A stretch of 64,000 nucleotides of DNA from Ramlibacter tataouinensis (GTDB taxonomy: Bacteria > Pseudomonadota > Gammaproteobacteria > Burkholderiales > Burkholderiaceae_C): the NCBI RefSeq assembly GCF_001580455.1, contig NZ_CP010951.1:992001-1056000 (forward strand). Direction: 5' to 3'. The position numbers and the translations under genes were made by a program. The notes beneath the pieces were generated by a model. It made no database searches, was not told the DNA's origin, and worked only from the letters and a program-made list of their open reading frames with translations. Below, in pieces: positions 9,713 through 17,952 of the stretch (the first letter of the stretch is position 1; the number at the start of each line of letters is the position of its first letter).

Positions 9713-11176
9713 ATGGAGACTCGAACCATCCGATTCATACGGCGGGGCGACATCGTGGCGCTCGGCAATGTACCACCCGACCGCACCCTGCTGGAGCTGC
9801 TGCGGGAGGACCTGGGCGCCACCGGCACCAAGGAGGGCTGCGGCGAAGGCGACTGCGGCGCCTGCACGGTTGTGCTGGGCGAGCTGGCCGAGGATGGGCA
9901 GCGCATCGAGTACCGCGCCATCAACGCCTGCATCCGGCTGGCGCACTCGATCGACGGCCTGGCGCTGTGGACGGTGGAGGACATCGCGGCCGCCGACGGC
10001 ACGCTGCATCCGGCGCAGGCGGCGATGGTCGCCTGCCATGCCTCGCAGTGCGGCTTCTGCACCCCGGGCTTCGTCATGAGCCTGTTCGGCATGTACCAGA
10101 ACCACGTGGCCCGCGATGAGCGCATCACCCGCCAGCTGGCGCAGGAGGCACTGTCGGGCAACCTCTGCCGCTGCACCGGCTACCGCCCCATCCTGGACGC
10201 CGCCCAGACCATGGCGCACTGGCCGCCGGTGCGGGTGGACGAAGGCCGCCTGCGCGAGCAGTTGCGGCTGCTGCAGCCGGCGCCGGGCAACGGCGGGGCG
10301 GGCTACCTGGCGCCGCCATCCCTGGACGAGTTGGTGCAGGCGCGCGCCGAACATCCGCGGGCGCAGTTGGTCGCCGGCTGCACGGACGTGGGACTGGCGG
10401 TCACCAAGATGCACCAGCGCTTCCCGCAGGTGCTGGACCTGACCCGCGTGCGCGAGCTGCGCCGCATCGGACAGGAAGCCGACCACATCCTGATCGGCGC
10501 GGCCGTGACCCTGGCCGACGGCTATGCCGCGCTCGCCGCGCAGCGGCCGCAGCTCAAGACCTTCGCCAACCGCTTCGCCGGGCTGCCGATCCGCAACTCG
10601 GGCACGCTGGGCGGCAACATCGCCAACGGCTCGCCGATCGGCGACACCATGCCCCTGCTGATCGCCCTGGGCGCGCGCCTCGTGCTGGCCAGCACGCGCG
10701 GGCAGCGCGAGTTGCCGCTGGAAGACTTCTACACCGGCTACCGCCGCAGCGTGCTGGCGGCCGACGAGGTGCTGGCCTGGATCAAGGTGCCGCGGCCGCA
10801 GGCCACGGAGTTCCTGCGGGTGTACAAGATCTCCAAGCGCTTCGACGACGACATCTCGGCGGTGTGCCTGGCCATGGGCCTGCACCTGGAGGACGGCCGC
10901 GTCGCGCGCATCTCGATCGGCGCGGGCGGCGTGGCGGCCACGCCGGTGCGCGCCCGCGCCACCGAGCATTCGCTGCTGGGACAGCCCTGGACCGAGGCCG
11001 CGGCCGCGGCCGCCGGGCAAAGCCTGCAGGGCGAGTTCACGCCCATCTCCGACATGCGCGCCTCGGCCGCGTACCGGCGCGACATGCTGGGCAGCCTGAT
11101 GCGGCGCTTCTGGCTGGAGAGCCAGGGCATGCGTCAGATCAACCTGGAACACCTCAACCTGGAGGCCCTGGCATGA
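9713..11176 (+). CDS. xdhA: Xanthine dehydrogenase small subunit (2Fe-2S and FAD)
   Basis: A 487-residue subunit moving electrons from the molybdenum site to NAD+ during hypoxanthine/xanthine oxidation to urate. The N-terminal ferredoxin domain has C43-x4-C48-x2-C51 (CGEGDCGAC); the second cluster domain has CGFC and CRCTGYRPI. The FAD domain carries RNSGTLGGNIANGSPIGD. The C-terminal CO-dehydrogenase-like flavoprotein domain completes the family length. ATG 9713 follows GGGACGG. Only 99 bases separate it from the divergent transporter start, so a shared regulatory region is likely. The stop overlaps the xdhB start (ATGA). Confidence 0.96.
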   Translation: METRTIRFIRRGDIVALGNVPPDRTLLELLREDLGATGTKEGCGEGDCGACTVVLGELAEDGQRIEYRAINACIRLAHSIDGLALWTVEDIAAADGTLHPAQAAMVACHASQCGFCTPGFVMSLFGMYQNHVARDERITRQLAQEALSGNLCRCTGYRPILDAAQTMAHWPPVRVDEGRLREQLRLLQPAPGNGGAGYLAPPSLDELVQARAEHPRAQLVAGCTDVGLAVTKMHQRFPQVLDLTRVRELRRIGQEADHILIGAAVTLADGYAALAAQRPQLKTFANRFAGLPIRNSGTLGGNIANGSPIGDTMPLLIALGARLVLASTRGQRELPLEDFYTGYRRSVLAADEVLAWIKVPRPQATEFLRVYKISKRFDDDISAVCLAMGLHLEDGRVARISIGAGGVAATPVRARATEHSLLGQPWTEAAAAAAGQSLQGEFTPISDMRASAAYRRDMLGSLMRRFWLESQGMRQINLEHLNLEALA

Positions 11177-13572
11177 AACCGCGGGCCAAGGAGCAAGCGG
11201 AGTTCACCTCGGCCACCGGCGGCGGCCCCGCCGGAGCGGCAGATGCGGGCGAACGCAACCTCGCGCCGGCCACCGTCTCGCCGCATGCACCGGCCCGCCC
11301 GCATCCGGCGATGGCCACTTCGCGCCCGCACGAGAGCGCGCGGGCGCATGTGACCGGCACCGCCACCTACATCGACGACATCCCCGAGATCAAGGGCACC
11401 CTGCATGCGGCGCCCATCCTGTCCACCGTGGCCCATGGCCGGCTGCTGTCCGTCGATCCGTCGGCGGCGCTGGCCCTGCCGGGCGTGCGTGCCGTGCTGC
11501 TGGCGAGCGACATTCCCGGCGACCCGGTGCTGGCGACCTTCGTGCACGACGAGCCGGTCTTCGCGCGCGACGAGGTCCAGCATGTCGGCCAGGTGGTCGG
11601 CCTGGTGGTGGCCGACAGCGTGATGCAGGCGCGCCGGGCGGCGCGCCAGGTCCGGCTCGAGATCGAGGCGCTGCCGGCGATCCTGTCGGCGCGCGAAGCG
11701 CACGCGCAGCGCAGCTACGTGCTGCCGCCGGTGACGGTGCGGCGCGGCGAGCCCGAGTCCGCGCTGGCGCGATCCCGGCATCGCATGCAGGGCCGCCTCG
11801 AAGTCGGCGGCCAGGAGCACTTCTACCTGGAAGGCCAGGTCGCCTACGCGATCCCGCAGGAGCAAGGCGAGTGGCGCATCCACTCCAGCACGCAGCACCC
11901 CGGCGAGGTCCAGCACTGGGTGGCGCACGCGCTGGGGCTGGAGAACAACGCGGTCACGGTCGAATGCCGCCGCATGGGCGGCGGCTTCGGCGGCAAGGAG
12001 ACGCAGGCCGGGCACATGGCCGTGTGGGCGGCGCTGGCCGCGCGCAAGTGCGGCCGGCCGGTGAAGCTGCGGCTGGACCGCGACGACGACTTCATGATCA
12101 CCGGCAAGCGCCATCCCTTCGAGTACGACTACGAGGCCGGCTTCGACGACAGCGGCCTGCTGACGGCGCTCAAGCTCACCATGCTGGCCAACTGCGGCTT
12201 CTCGGCCGACCTCTCGGGCCCGGTGGCCGACCGCGCCATCTTCCACACCGACAACGCCTACTTCCTGTCGGACGTGGAGATCGTCTCCTGCCGCTGCAGG
12301 ACCAACACCCAGAGCCACACCGCCTTCCGCGGCTTCGGCGGGCCGCAGGGCATGATCCTGATCGAGGCCATCCTCGGCGACATCGCGCGCACCCTGGGGC
12401 TCGACCCGCTGGACGTGCGCAAGCGCAATCTCTACGGGATCGCGGACCGCAACGTCACCCACTACGGCATGAAGGTGGAAGACAACATCCTGGCGCCCCT
12501 GCTCGCCCGGCTGGAGGAGAGCAGCGAGTACCGCAAGCGCCGCGCCGACATCGCGGCCTGGAACGCGACCAGCGCGGTGATCCGCCGGGGCCTGGCGATC
12601 ACGCCGGTCAAGTTCGGCATCAGCTTCACCGCAACCTTCTTCAACCAGGCCGGCGCGCTGGTGCATGTCTACACCGACGGCAGCGTGCAGGTGAACCACG
12701 GCGGCACCGAGATGGGCCAGGGCCTGAACACCAAGATCGCGCAGGTCGTCGCCGACGAACTGGGAGTGCCCTTCGAGCGCGTGCGCTCCACCGCCGCCGA
12801 CACCGGCAAGGTGCCCAACGCCTCGGCCACCGCGGCGTCCAGCAGCACCGACCTCAACGGCCGGGCGGCCCAGTACGCGGCACGCAACGTGCGCGACAAC
12901 CTGGCCGCCTTCGTCGCCGGGCTGGACGGCTGCGGCGCCGGCGCGGTGCGCTTCCAGGGCGGCGAGGTGATCTCGCCCCATGCCACGCGCAGCTTCGACG
13001 AAGTGGTCAAGACGGCCTACGCCAACCGCATCCAGCTGTGGAGCGACGGCTTCTACCGCACGCCCAAGATCCACTACGACAAGACCACGCTCAGCGGCCG
13101 CCCGTTCTACTACTTCGCCTATGGCGCGGCCTGCACCGAGGTGGCGATCGACACGCTCACCGGAGAGCACCGCGTGCTCAAGGTGGACATCCTGCACGAT
13201 GTGGGCACCAGCCTGAACCCGGCCATCGACATCGGCCAGATCGAAGGCGGCTTCATCCAGGGCATGGGCTGGCTGACCAGCGAGCAGCTGGTGTGGAACG
13301 AGCAGGGCCAGCTGGCCACCCATGCGCCCAGCACCTACAAGATCCCCACGGCCGGCGACGTGCCCGCGCACTTCTACGTGCAGCTCTGGCCGGAGCCGAA
13401 CCGCGAGGACAACGTCGGCGGCAGCAAGGCGGTGGGCGAGCCCCCGCTGATGCTGGCGATCAGCGTGTGGGAAGCGATCCGCGACGCGGTGAGCGGCGCG
13501 CGCGGCGACCGCCGGCCGGTGGCCATGCGCGCGCCCGCCACGCCGGAGAACGTGCTGGCGGCATTGGCCTAG
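11173..13572 (+). CDS. xdhB: Xanthine dehydrogenase large subunit (molybdopterin)
   Basis: A 799-residue molybdopterin-binding subunit where purines are hydroxylated. After an Ala/Pro-rich lead of about 55 residues, ESARAHVTGTATYIDDIPE starts the domain. Conserved blocks are RMGGGFGGKETQ, HTAFRGFGGPQG and the C-terminal GGSKAVGEPPLMLAI, whose Glu756 matches the catalytic base. The ATG overlaps the xdhA stop. No xdhC chaperone follows, although xdhC commonly completes this operon; the next plus-strand gene is an acyltransferase. Confidence 0.96.
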   Translation: MKPRAKEQAEFTSATGGGPAGAADAGERNLAPATVSPHAPARPHPAMATSRPHESARAHVTGTATYIDDIPEIKGTLHAAPILSTVAHGRLLSVDPSAALALPGVRAVLLASDIPGDPVLATFVHDEPVFARDEVQHVGQVVGLVVADSVMQARRAARQVRLEIEALPAILSAREAHAQRSYVLPPVTVRRGEPESALARSRHRMQGRLEVGGQEHFYLEGQVAYAIPQEQGEWRIHSSTQHPGEVQHWVAHALGLENNAVTVECRRMGGGFGGKETQAGHMAVWAALAARKCGRPVKLRLDRDDDFMITGKRHPFEYDYEAGFDDSGLLTALKLTMLANCGFSADLSGPVADRAIFHTDNAYFLSDVEIVSCRCRTNTQSHTAFRGFGGPQGMILIEAILGDIARTLGLDPLDVRKRNLYGIADRNVTHYGMKVEDNILAPLLARLEESSEYRKRRADIAAWNATSAVIRRGLAITPVKFGISFTATFFNQAGALVHVYTDGSVQVNHGGTEMGQGLNTKIAQVVADELGVPFERVRSTAADTGKVPNASATAASSSTDLNGRAAQYAARNVRDNLAAFVAGLDGCGAGAVRFQGGEVISPHATRSFDEVVKTAYANRIQLWSDGFYRTPKIHYDKTTLSGRPFYYFAYGAACTEVAIDTLTGEHRVLKVDILHDVGTSLNPAIDIGQIEGGFIQGMGWLTSEQLVWNEQGQLATHAPSTYKIPTAGDVPAHFYVQLWPEPNREDNVGGSKAVGEPPLMLAISVWEAIRDAVSGARGDRRPVAMRAPATPENVLAALA

Positions 13573-13603
13573 GGCCTGTCCACGGGCCGGTCAGCGCGCA
13601 CCC

Positions 13604-13774
13604 TCATCGAGAGCGGGGGACGGCGGCAGCGCGGATGCACCGGGCTTTGATTCGCAACCAGCGGCACGCGCTTCCGAGCGCTCCCACCATCGGTTGCCCG
13701 CCATCTTCCGCGTTGCCTGGCGCCGGCAGTGCAAGCCAGGCGAGGAAGAGCAGCATCAGTGGCAGATTCCTCAT
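13604..13774 (-). CDS. Possible small secreted protein (uncertain)
   Basis: A 56-residue frame in the 323-bp gap between xdhB and the acyltransferase. It starts MRNLPLMLLFLAWLALPAPG, a convincing signal-peptide shape with possible cleavage after GNA, then a short Arg- and Cys-containing tail. There is no clear Shine-Dalgarno sequence and I recognise no homologue, so it may be chance. I see nothing else in the gap. Confidence 0.25.
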   Translation of the reverse strand: MRNLPLMLLFLAWLALPAPGNAEDGGQPMVGALGSACRWLRIKARCIRAAAVPRSR

Positions 13775-13895
13775 TGCGGCATGCACGGTCGAACTTTTGC
13801 AGTTCGTATCGGTGTGGTACGCGGGCGGCTGACAGAATTTTCCTGTGTCGAACTGCGCTGCGCACGTTGCAGCGACCTTCAAGAGGGGAACGCAG

Positions 13896-14933
13896 TTGCT
13901 CCAGTCGCTCCAGGTTGCCCGTGCGCTCGCCGCCGGTGGCGTCGCCGCTTTCCACCTGTCGATCATGATGGGTGAGGACCGCTACGGCGGCCGGGAGATG
14001 TTCGCCGCCTATACCAGCCGAGGCTATCTCGGCGTCGACTTCTTCTTCGTACTGTCGGGCTTCATCATCCTGTTCGCGCACGCCGCACAGATCGAGAAAC
14101 CGGGGGCCTGGCGCGACTACCTCAAGCGCCGTTTCGTGCGCTTGTATCCCGTGTATTGGCTCTACACCGGCGTCTTCGTCGCGCTGCTGGCAGTTGCCGG
14201 CGGCACGGACGCGACGGTCCCCAGTGGATTCGTCGACTGGCTGGGTTCCTGGACCCTGGTCCGTTTCTCGGAAGTGATCCCGCCGCTGCCGGTGGCATGG
14301 TCGCTGTTCCACGAAATCGCGTTCTATGCCATGTTCCTGGTCCTGATGGTGAACCGGCGCGCCGGCATCGCGGCGTTCGTCATCTGGGCGCTGCTGTGCG
14401 TGGTCTTCTACCATCCCCTCGCCGAGCGGCCCCCTACGCCCTGGAACACCTACACCGGCGCGTCGAACCTGTGGTTCTTCTTCGGCATGGGCGCCTGCCT
14501 GCTCTACTGGCGCATGGCCAGCGGCTGGTGGGCCACCGTGGTCGGGCTGGCGATCGTCGGCGTGGCCGCCGCCGTCAACATGGAACACCGCTTGTGGCCG
14601 CTCCTGCTGGTGACCGGGTTCGCGCTGGCGGTCGCCGGCATCGCCAAGCTCGAGGACGCGCGCTGGTTCTCCTGCCCGCGCTGGCTGGTGTACATGGGCA
14701 ACGCCTCCTACTCCATCTACCTCACGCATGAGTCGCTGGCAGGGCTGCTGCTCAAGATCACGATGAAGACGCGCTTGTTCGCATGGATGGGCGGCGAAGC
14801 GGTCTACCTGCTGGTGCTGCCCGCGACCCTCGCCCTCGGCTGCCTGGCCTATGCCTGCGTGGAAAGGCCCTTGTTGCGCTGGCTGGGGGACGCCCGGCGC
14901 GGGCCGGCGGGCAAGACCAAGCCGGCCTTCTGA
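13896..14933 (+). CDS. Acyltransferase family 3 (OafA/YrhL-like) membrane protein
   Basis: A 345-residue multi-helix inner-membrane acyltransferase that would O-acylate a surface carbohydrate or similar acceptor. Family marks are the early His (AAFHLSIM), RGYLGVDFFFVLSGFIILF, the Arg/Tyr-rich KRRFVRLYPVYWLY, and a later NASYSIYLTHE. TTG at 13896 is preceded by AGAGGGGA and gives the usual family start; a GTG at 13845 is an upstream alternative without an SD. No polysaccharide genes are adjacent, so the acceptor cannot be guessed. Confidence 0.85.
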   Translation: MLQSLQVARALAAGGVAAFHLSIMMGEDRYGGREMFAAYTSRGYLGVDFFFVLSGFIILFAHAAQIEKPGAWRDYLKRRFVRLYPVYWLYTGVFVALLAVAGGTDATVPSGFVDWLGSWTLVRFSEVIPPLPVAWSLFHEIAFYAMFLVLMVNRRAGIAAFVIWALLCVVFYHPLAERPPTPWNTYTGASNLWFFFGMGACLLYWRMASGWWATVVGLAIVGVAAAVNMEHRLWPLLLVTGFALAVAGIAKLEDARWFSCPRWLVYMGNASYSIYLTHESLAGLLLKITMKTRLFAWMGGEAVYLLVLPATLALGCLAYACVERPLLRWLGDARRGPAGKTKPAF

Positions 14934-15046
14934 TGCCGTGCAGCTGCGTGGCCGCGGTCATCCGCAGCGTCCGACACGCGGTGTCAGAAATCGGCGCCAG
15001 CTGACGCGCCAGCTGCCTACACAAGGTGCCTCAGCAGCTTCGCAAC

Positions 15047-15205
15047 ATGCAAGGCATGAAGATCCTCAACCTCATCCACGTCATGGTGGCGCTGGCGTTC
15101 TACAGGTGGGCGCTGCGCGAGATCAACCCGCTGCATCCCGATGTGCCGCGCATCATGCTGCGGCAGCGCGAGCTGGCCGAGAAGCAGCGGCGGATCTTCG
15201 CTTGA
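15047..15205 (+). CDS. Small hypothetical protein
   Basis: A 52-residue protein, MQGMKILNLIHVMVALAFYR then WALREINPLHPDVPRIMLRQ and a charged tail. The hydrophobic N-terminal segment followed by a basic amphipathic helix suggests membrane association. A second ATG at 15056 gives 49 residues. The composition reads like a real protein and I have an impression of similar short proteins in related genera, but I cannot name a family. It sits 69 bases before ureD on the same strand. Confidence 0.5.
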   Translation: MQGMKILNLIHVMVALAFYRWALREINPLHPDVPRIMLRQRELAEKQRRIFA

Positions 15206-15274
15206 GGCGGCTTGCCCCTCGCGTGGAGCCTGGCGCAGGCGCGGTCAGTCCGCCTTGCTTTAAGCTCGTGCTTC

Positions 15275-16108
15275 ATGACATGGCAAGCACGGCTCGATCT
15301 CGACTATTCCGCGGACGGCGCGCGCACCGTGGCGCGGCATGCGCACGAGGGGCCGCTGCGGATCCTGCAAACCTTGTATCCGGAAGGCCATGCCATCGCG
15401 CACAACGTGCTGGTGCATCCGCCCTCGGGCCTGGTCGGCGGGGACTTGCTGGACATCACGGTGCGCGCTGGCGCCGGCTCGCACGGGCTGATCACCACGC
15501 CCGGCGCGGCGCGCTTCTATCGCAGCGAGGGCGCGATGGCTGTGCAGCGCGCGAAAGTCGCGCTGGCGCCCGGCGCGCGGCTGGAGTGGCTGCCGCAGGA
15601 AACGCTGTGCTATAGCGGCTGCATCGCCGAGAACCACCTCATCATCGACCTTGCCCCCGGCGCGGAATTCATGGGCTGGGACATCACCGCCCTGGGCCTG
15701 CCGGCATCCGAGCTGCCCTTCACGCGAGGCAGCCTGCTGCAGCACCTGGAAGTCACCGGCAGCTGGCTCGAGCGCGGCCGCATCGCCGCCGGCGATGAGC
15801 GCCTGCTGGACGGCCCGTTGGGCCTGGCGGGCCACCGCTGCTTCGGGGCCCTGTTCTTCGCCAGCCACGAGCCCCTGGCGCGCGCGCGCCGCGAGCAGGC
15901 CCTGGGGCTGGCCCACGAGGTGATCGCGCAGCAGGCCGAGGGCGGCGTCGTGGCCGGCGTCACCGCGCCGGCGCCCAATGTGATCGTGGTGCGCGCGCTG
16001 GCCACGATGGTGGAGCCGGCCGCAACGCTGCTCCGGGCGGTGCGCGCCGCGTGGCGGCCCCTGCTCTGGGAGCTGCCGGCGACGGCGCCGCGGGTCTGGT
16101 CGGTCTGA
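15275..16108 (+). CDS. ureD: Urease accessory protein UreD
   Basis: A 277-residue chaperone that binds apo-urease and scaffolds UreF/UreG for nickel insertion. Typical segments are LQTLYPEGHAIAHNVLVHPP followed by GGDLLDI, LITTPGAARFYRSEG, LEWLPQETLCYSGC and GWDITALG. The start ATG 15275 gives the usual MTWQARLDLDY opening. It is separated from ureA by about 6.4 kb holding the inverted urt operon, whereas it normally adjoins ureA. It is convergent with urtE, with a structured repeat between them. Confidence 0.94.
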   Translation: MTWQARLDLDYSADGARTVARHAHEGPLRILQTLYPEGHAIAHNVLVHPPSGLVGGDLLDITVRAGAGSHGLITTPGAARFYRSEGAMAVQRAKVALAPGARLEWLPQETLCYSGCIAENHLIIDLAPGAEFMGWDITALGLPASELPFTRGSLLQHLEVTGSWLERGRIAAGDERLLDGPLGLAGHRCFGALFFASHEPLARARREQALGLAHEVIAQQAEGGVVAGVTAPAPNVIVVRALATMVEPAATLLRAVRAAWRPLLWELPATAPRVWSV

Positions 16109-16112
16109 GCAG

Positions 16113-16271
16113 GCGACGCTGAACAAGTCCCCGCGAGGGGGCGGACCTCGGTTTGGGATGGGATGCAAGGCGCAAAGCGCCGCCATAGCAGGAGCTATGG
16201 CGAGCATTTGCAACGCCGCAGACCGCCCAAAGCGAGGATGCGCGACCCGCGAGGGGCTTGTTCAGCGTTGC
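16113..16271. repeat. Structured inverted repeat, copy 1 (between ureD and urtE)
   Basis: Outer arms at 16113-16136 and 16248-16271 are near-perfect inverted repeats around CGCTGAACAAG. An inner pair, CCTCGGTTTGGG and CCCAAAGCGAGG, differs at one position. The core runs AAGGCGCAAAG (16167-16177), a perfect 9-bp stem CGCCATAGC / GCTATGGCG (16181-16202), then GGCGAGCATTTGCAACGCC (16199-16217). The same core, with a different stem, recurs at 51431-51480. Lying between convergent genes, it could end transcription in both directions, although it lacks a T-run. Confidence 0.75.
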
Positions 16272-16272
16272 C

Positions 16273-16965
16273 TCAGATCGCCACGAGTTCTCGAACGCCC
16301 AGCGTCTCCATGTCGGCCCCCGCGCCGCGGCTGATGAACTCGCCGCGCTGCATGACGAGGAAGTCGTCGGCCAGCTCGCGTGCGAAGTCGTAGTACTGCT
16401 CGACCAGCAGAATCGCCATGTCGCCGCGGTCGGCCAGCCGGCGGATCACCCGGCCGATGTCCTTGATGATGCTGGGCTGGATGCCTTCGGTCGGCTCGTC
16501 CAGCATGAGCAGACGCGGCCGCGCCGCCAGTGCCCGTGCGAACGCCAGCTGCTGCTGTTGGCCGCCCGACAGGTCGCCGCCGCGGCGCTTGAGCATCTGC
16601 GCCAGCACCGGGAACAGCTCGAACAGCTCCTGCGGGATCGGCTCGCTGGCGCTCTTGTACGCCAGGCCCATGCGCAGGTTCTCCTCCACCGTCAGCCGGG
16701 CGAAGATCTCGCGGCCCTGCGGCACGAAGCCGATGCCGGCCCGGGCCCGCTCGTAGGGCGTGCGCTGGTGGATGGTCTTGCCTTCGAATTCGATGCTGCC
16801 CGACTTGATGGGCACCAGACCCATCAGGGACTTGAGCAGCGTGGTCTTGCCCACGCCGTTGCGCCCAAGCAGCACGGTGACCTTGCCGGGCCGCGCTTCC
16901 AGGCTCAGGCCGCGCAGGATGTGCGAGCCGCCGTAGTACTGGTTGATGTCTTTGACCGTCAGCAT
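16273..16965 (-). CDS. urtE: Urea ABC transporter ATP-binding protein UrtE
   Basis: A 230-residue ATPase of the HAAT family energising urea import. Walker A is GRNGVGKTTLL (about residues 34-44), signature LSGGQQQQLAFARAL, Walker B LLMLDEPTEGIQPS, and the VLLVEQ-type H-loop region reads ILLVEQYYDFA. Start ATG 16965 follows GGAGG. It is the last gene of urtABCDE and is separated from urtD by a GC-rich palindromic repeat. Confidence 0.95.
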   Translation of the reverse strand: MLTVKDINQYYGGSHILRGLSLEARPGKVTVLLGRNGVGKTTLLKSLMGLVPIKSGSIEFEGKTIHQRTPYERARAGIGFVPQGREIFARLTVEENLRMGLAYKSASEPIPQELFELFPVLAQMLKRRGGDLSGGQQQQLAFARALAARPRLLMLDEPTEGIQPSIIKDIGRVIRRLADRGDMAILLVEQYYDFARELADDFLVMQRGEFISRGAGADMETLGVRELVAI

Positions 16966-16974
16966 GAACCCTCC

Positions 16975-17068
16975 ATTCCCTCCCCCGCTGGGAGAGGGTT
17001 AGGGTGGGGGCGCTCCGTCCGACGCCGCGCCCCCACCCCTGCCCGCCCCCGGAGGGGGAGGGCGTCTC
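16975..17068 (-). repeat. GC-rich palindromic repeat, copy 1 (urtD/urtE intergenic)
   Basis: A roughly 95-bp element built of CCCTCCCCC-type and GGTGGGGGCGC-type arms facing GCGCCCCCACCCC and GGGGGAGGGCG arms around a short spacer. The same design occurs at 19052-19167 and 56697-56788. On the minus strand a frame opens with an ATG at the urtD stop and reads SAPTLTLSQRGRE, similar to the peptide encoded by the other copies, before running out of frame into urtE. Its distal end supplies GGAGG before the urtE start. Confidence 0.8.
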
Positions 17069-17073
17069 GACCA

Positions 17074-17952
17074 TCAGCGCCCAAGGTACACCTCGATCAC
17101 GCGGGGATCCCCTTGCACCTGCGCCAGCGTGCCTTCGGCCAGCACCGAGCCTTCGTGCAGCACGGTCACCTTCTCCGAGATGGCCTGGATGAAGCTCATG
17201 TCGTGCTCGACCACCATTAGCGAGTGCTTGCCCTTGAGCGACAGGAACAGCTCCGCGGTGCGCGCCGTTTCCTCGTCGGTCATGCCGGCTACCGGCTCAT
17301 CCAGCAGCAGCAGCTTGGGGTCCTGCATCAGCAGCATGCCGATCTCCAGCCACTGCTTCTGGCCATGACTGAGGGTGCCGGCGAGACGGGTGGCGCTTTC
17401 GGACAGGTGGATGGTGCGCAGCACTTCGGCCAGCCTGTCGGCGTCGCGCGAATCGAGCCGGAAGAACATCGAGGCGGCCACGCCCTTGGCGGTCTTGAGC
17501 GCCAGCTCCAGGTTCTCGAACACCGTGAGCTGCTCGAACACCGTGGGCTTCTGGAACTTGCGCCCGATGCCCATCTGCGCGATCTCGGCTTCCTTGTGGC
17601 GCAGCAGGTCGATGGTGCTGCCGAAGAACACGGTGCCCGAGTCGGGCCGCGTCTTGCCGGTGATGATGTCCATCATCGTGGTCTTGCCCGCGCCGTTGGG
17701 GCCGATGATGCAGCGCAGCTCGCCGGGCGCGATGTCCAGCGACAGCTTGTTGATGGCCTTGAAGCCGTCGAAGCTGACGCTCACCTCTTCGAGGTAGAGG
17801 ATGCGGCCGTGCGCGAGATCGACCTCGCCGGGTTCGACCTTGCGGCGAAAGCCGGCGGCGCGCCCGCCCGATTCGGTCTTGCCGGTGGCTGCGACGCGGC
17901 TGCGATGGGCCTGCGCGCGTGCCGCGCCTTCATCCAACAGGTCGGGCGTCAT
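17074..17952 (-). CDS. urtD: Urea ABC transporter ATP-binding protein UrtD
   Basis: A 292-residue ATPase partnering UrtE. An N-terminal lead of about 50 residues precedes LYLEEVSVSFDGFKAINKLS. Walker A is GPNGAGKTTMMDIITG, signature LSHGQKQWLEIGMLL, Walker B LLLLDEPVAGMTDEE, H-loop VVEHDM. UrtD proteins carry this longer N-terminus and LSHGQKQWLEIG signature. The ATG overlaps the urtC stop (ATGA). Confidence 0.95.
   Translation of the reverse strand: MTPDLLDEGAARAQAHRSRVAATGKTESGGRAAGFRRKVEPGEVDLAHGRILYLEEVSVSFDGFKAINKLSLDIAPGELRCIIGPNGAGKTTMMDIITGKTRPDSGTVFFGSTIDLLRHKEAEIAQMGIGRKFQKPTVFEQLTVFENLELALKTAKGVAASMFFRLDSRDADRLAEVLRTIHLSESATRLAGTLSHGQKQWLEIGMLLMQDPKLLLLDEPVAGMTDEETARTAELFLSLKGKHSLMVVEHDMSFIQAISEKVTVLHEGSVLAEGTLAQVQGDPRVIEVYLGR

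Noticed and set aside
11134..13371. A 745-codon open frame antisense to xdhB
   Set aside because: The plus strand encodes the conserved molybdopterin subunit; the antisense translation shows no recognisable domain.
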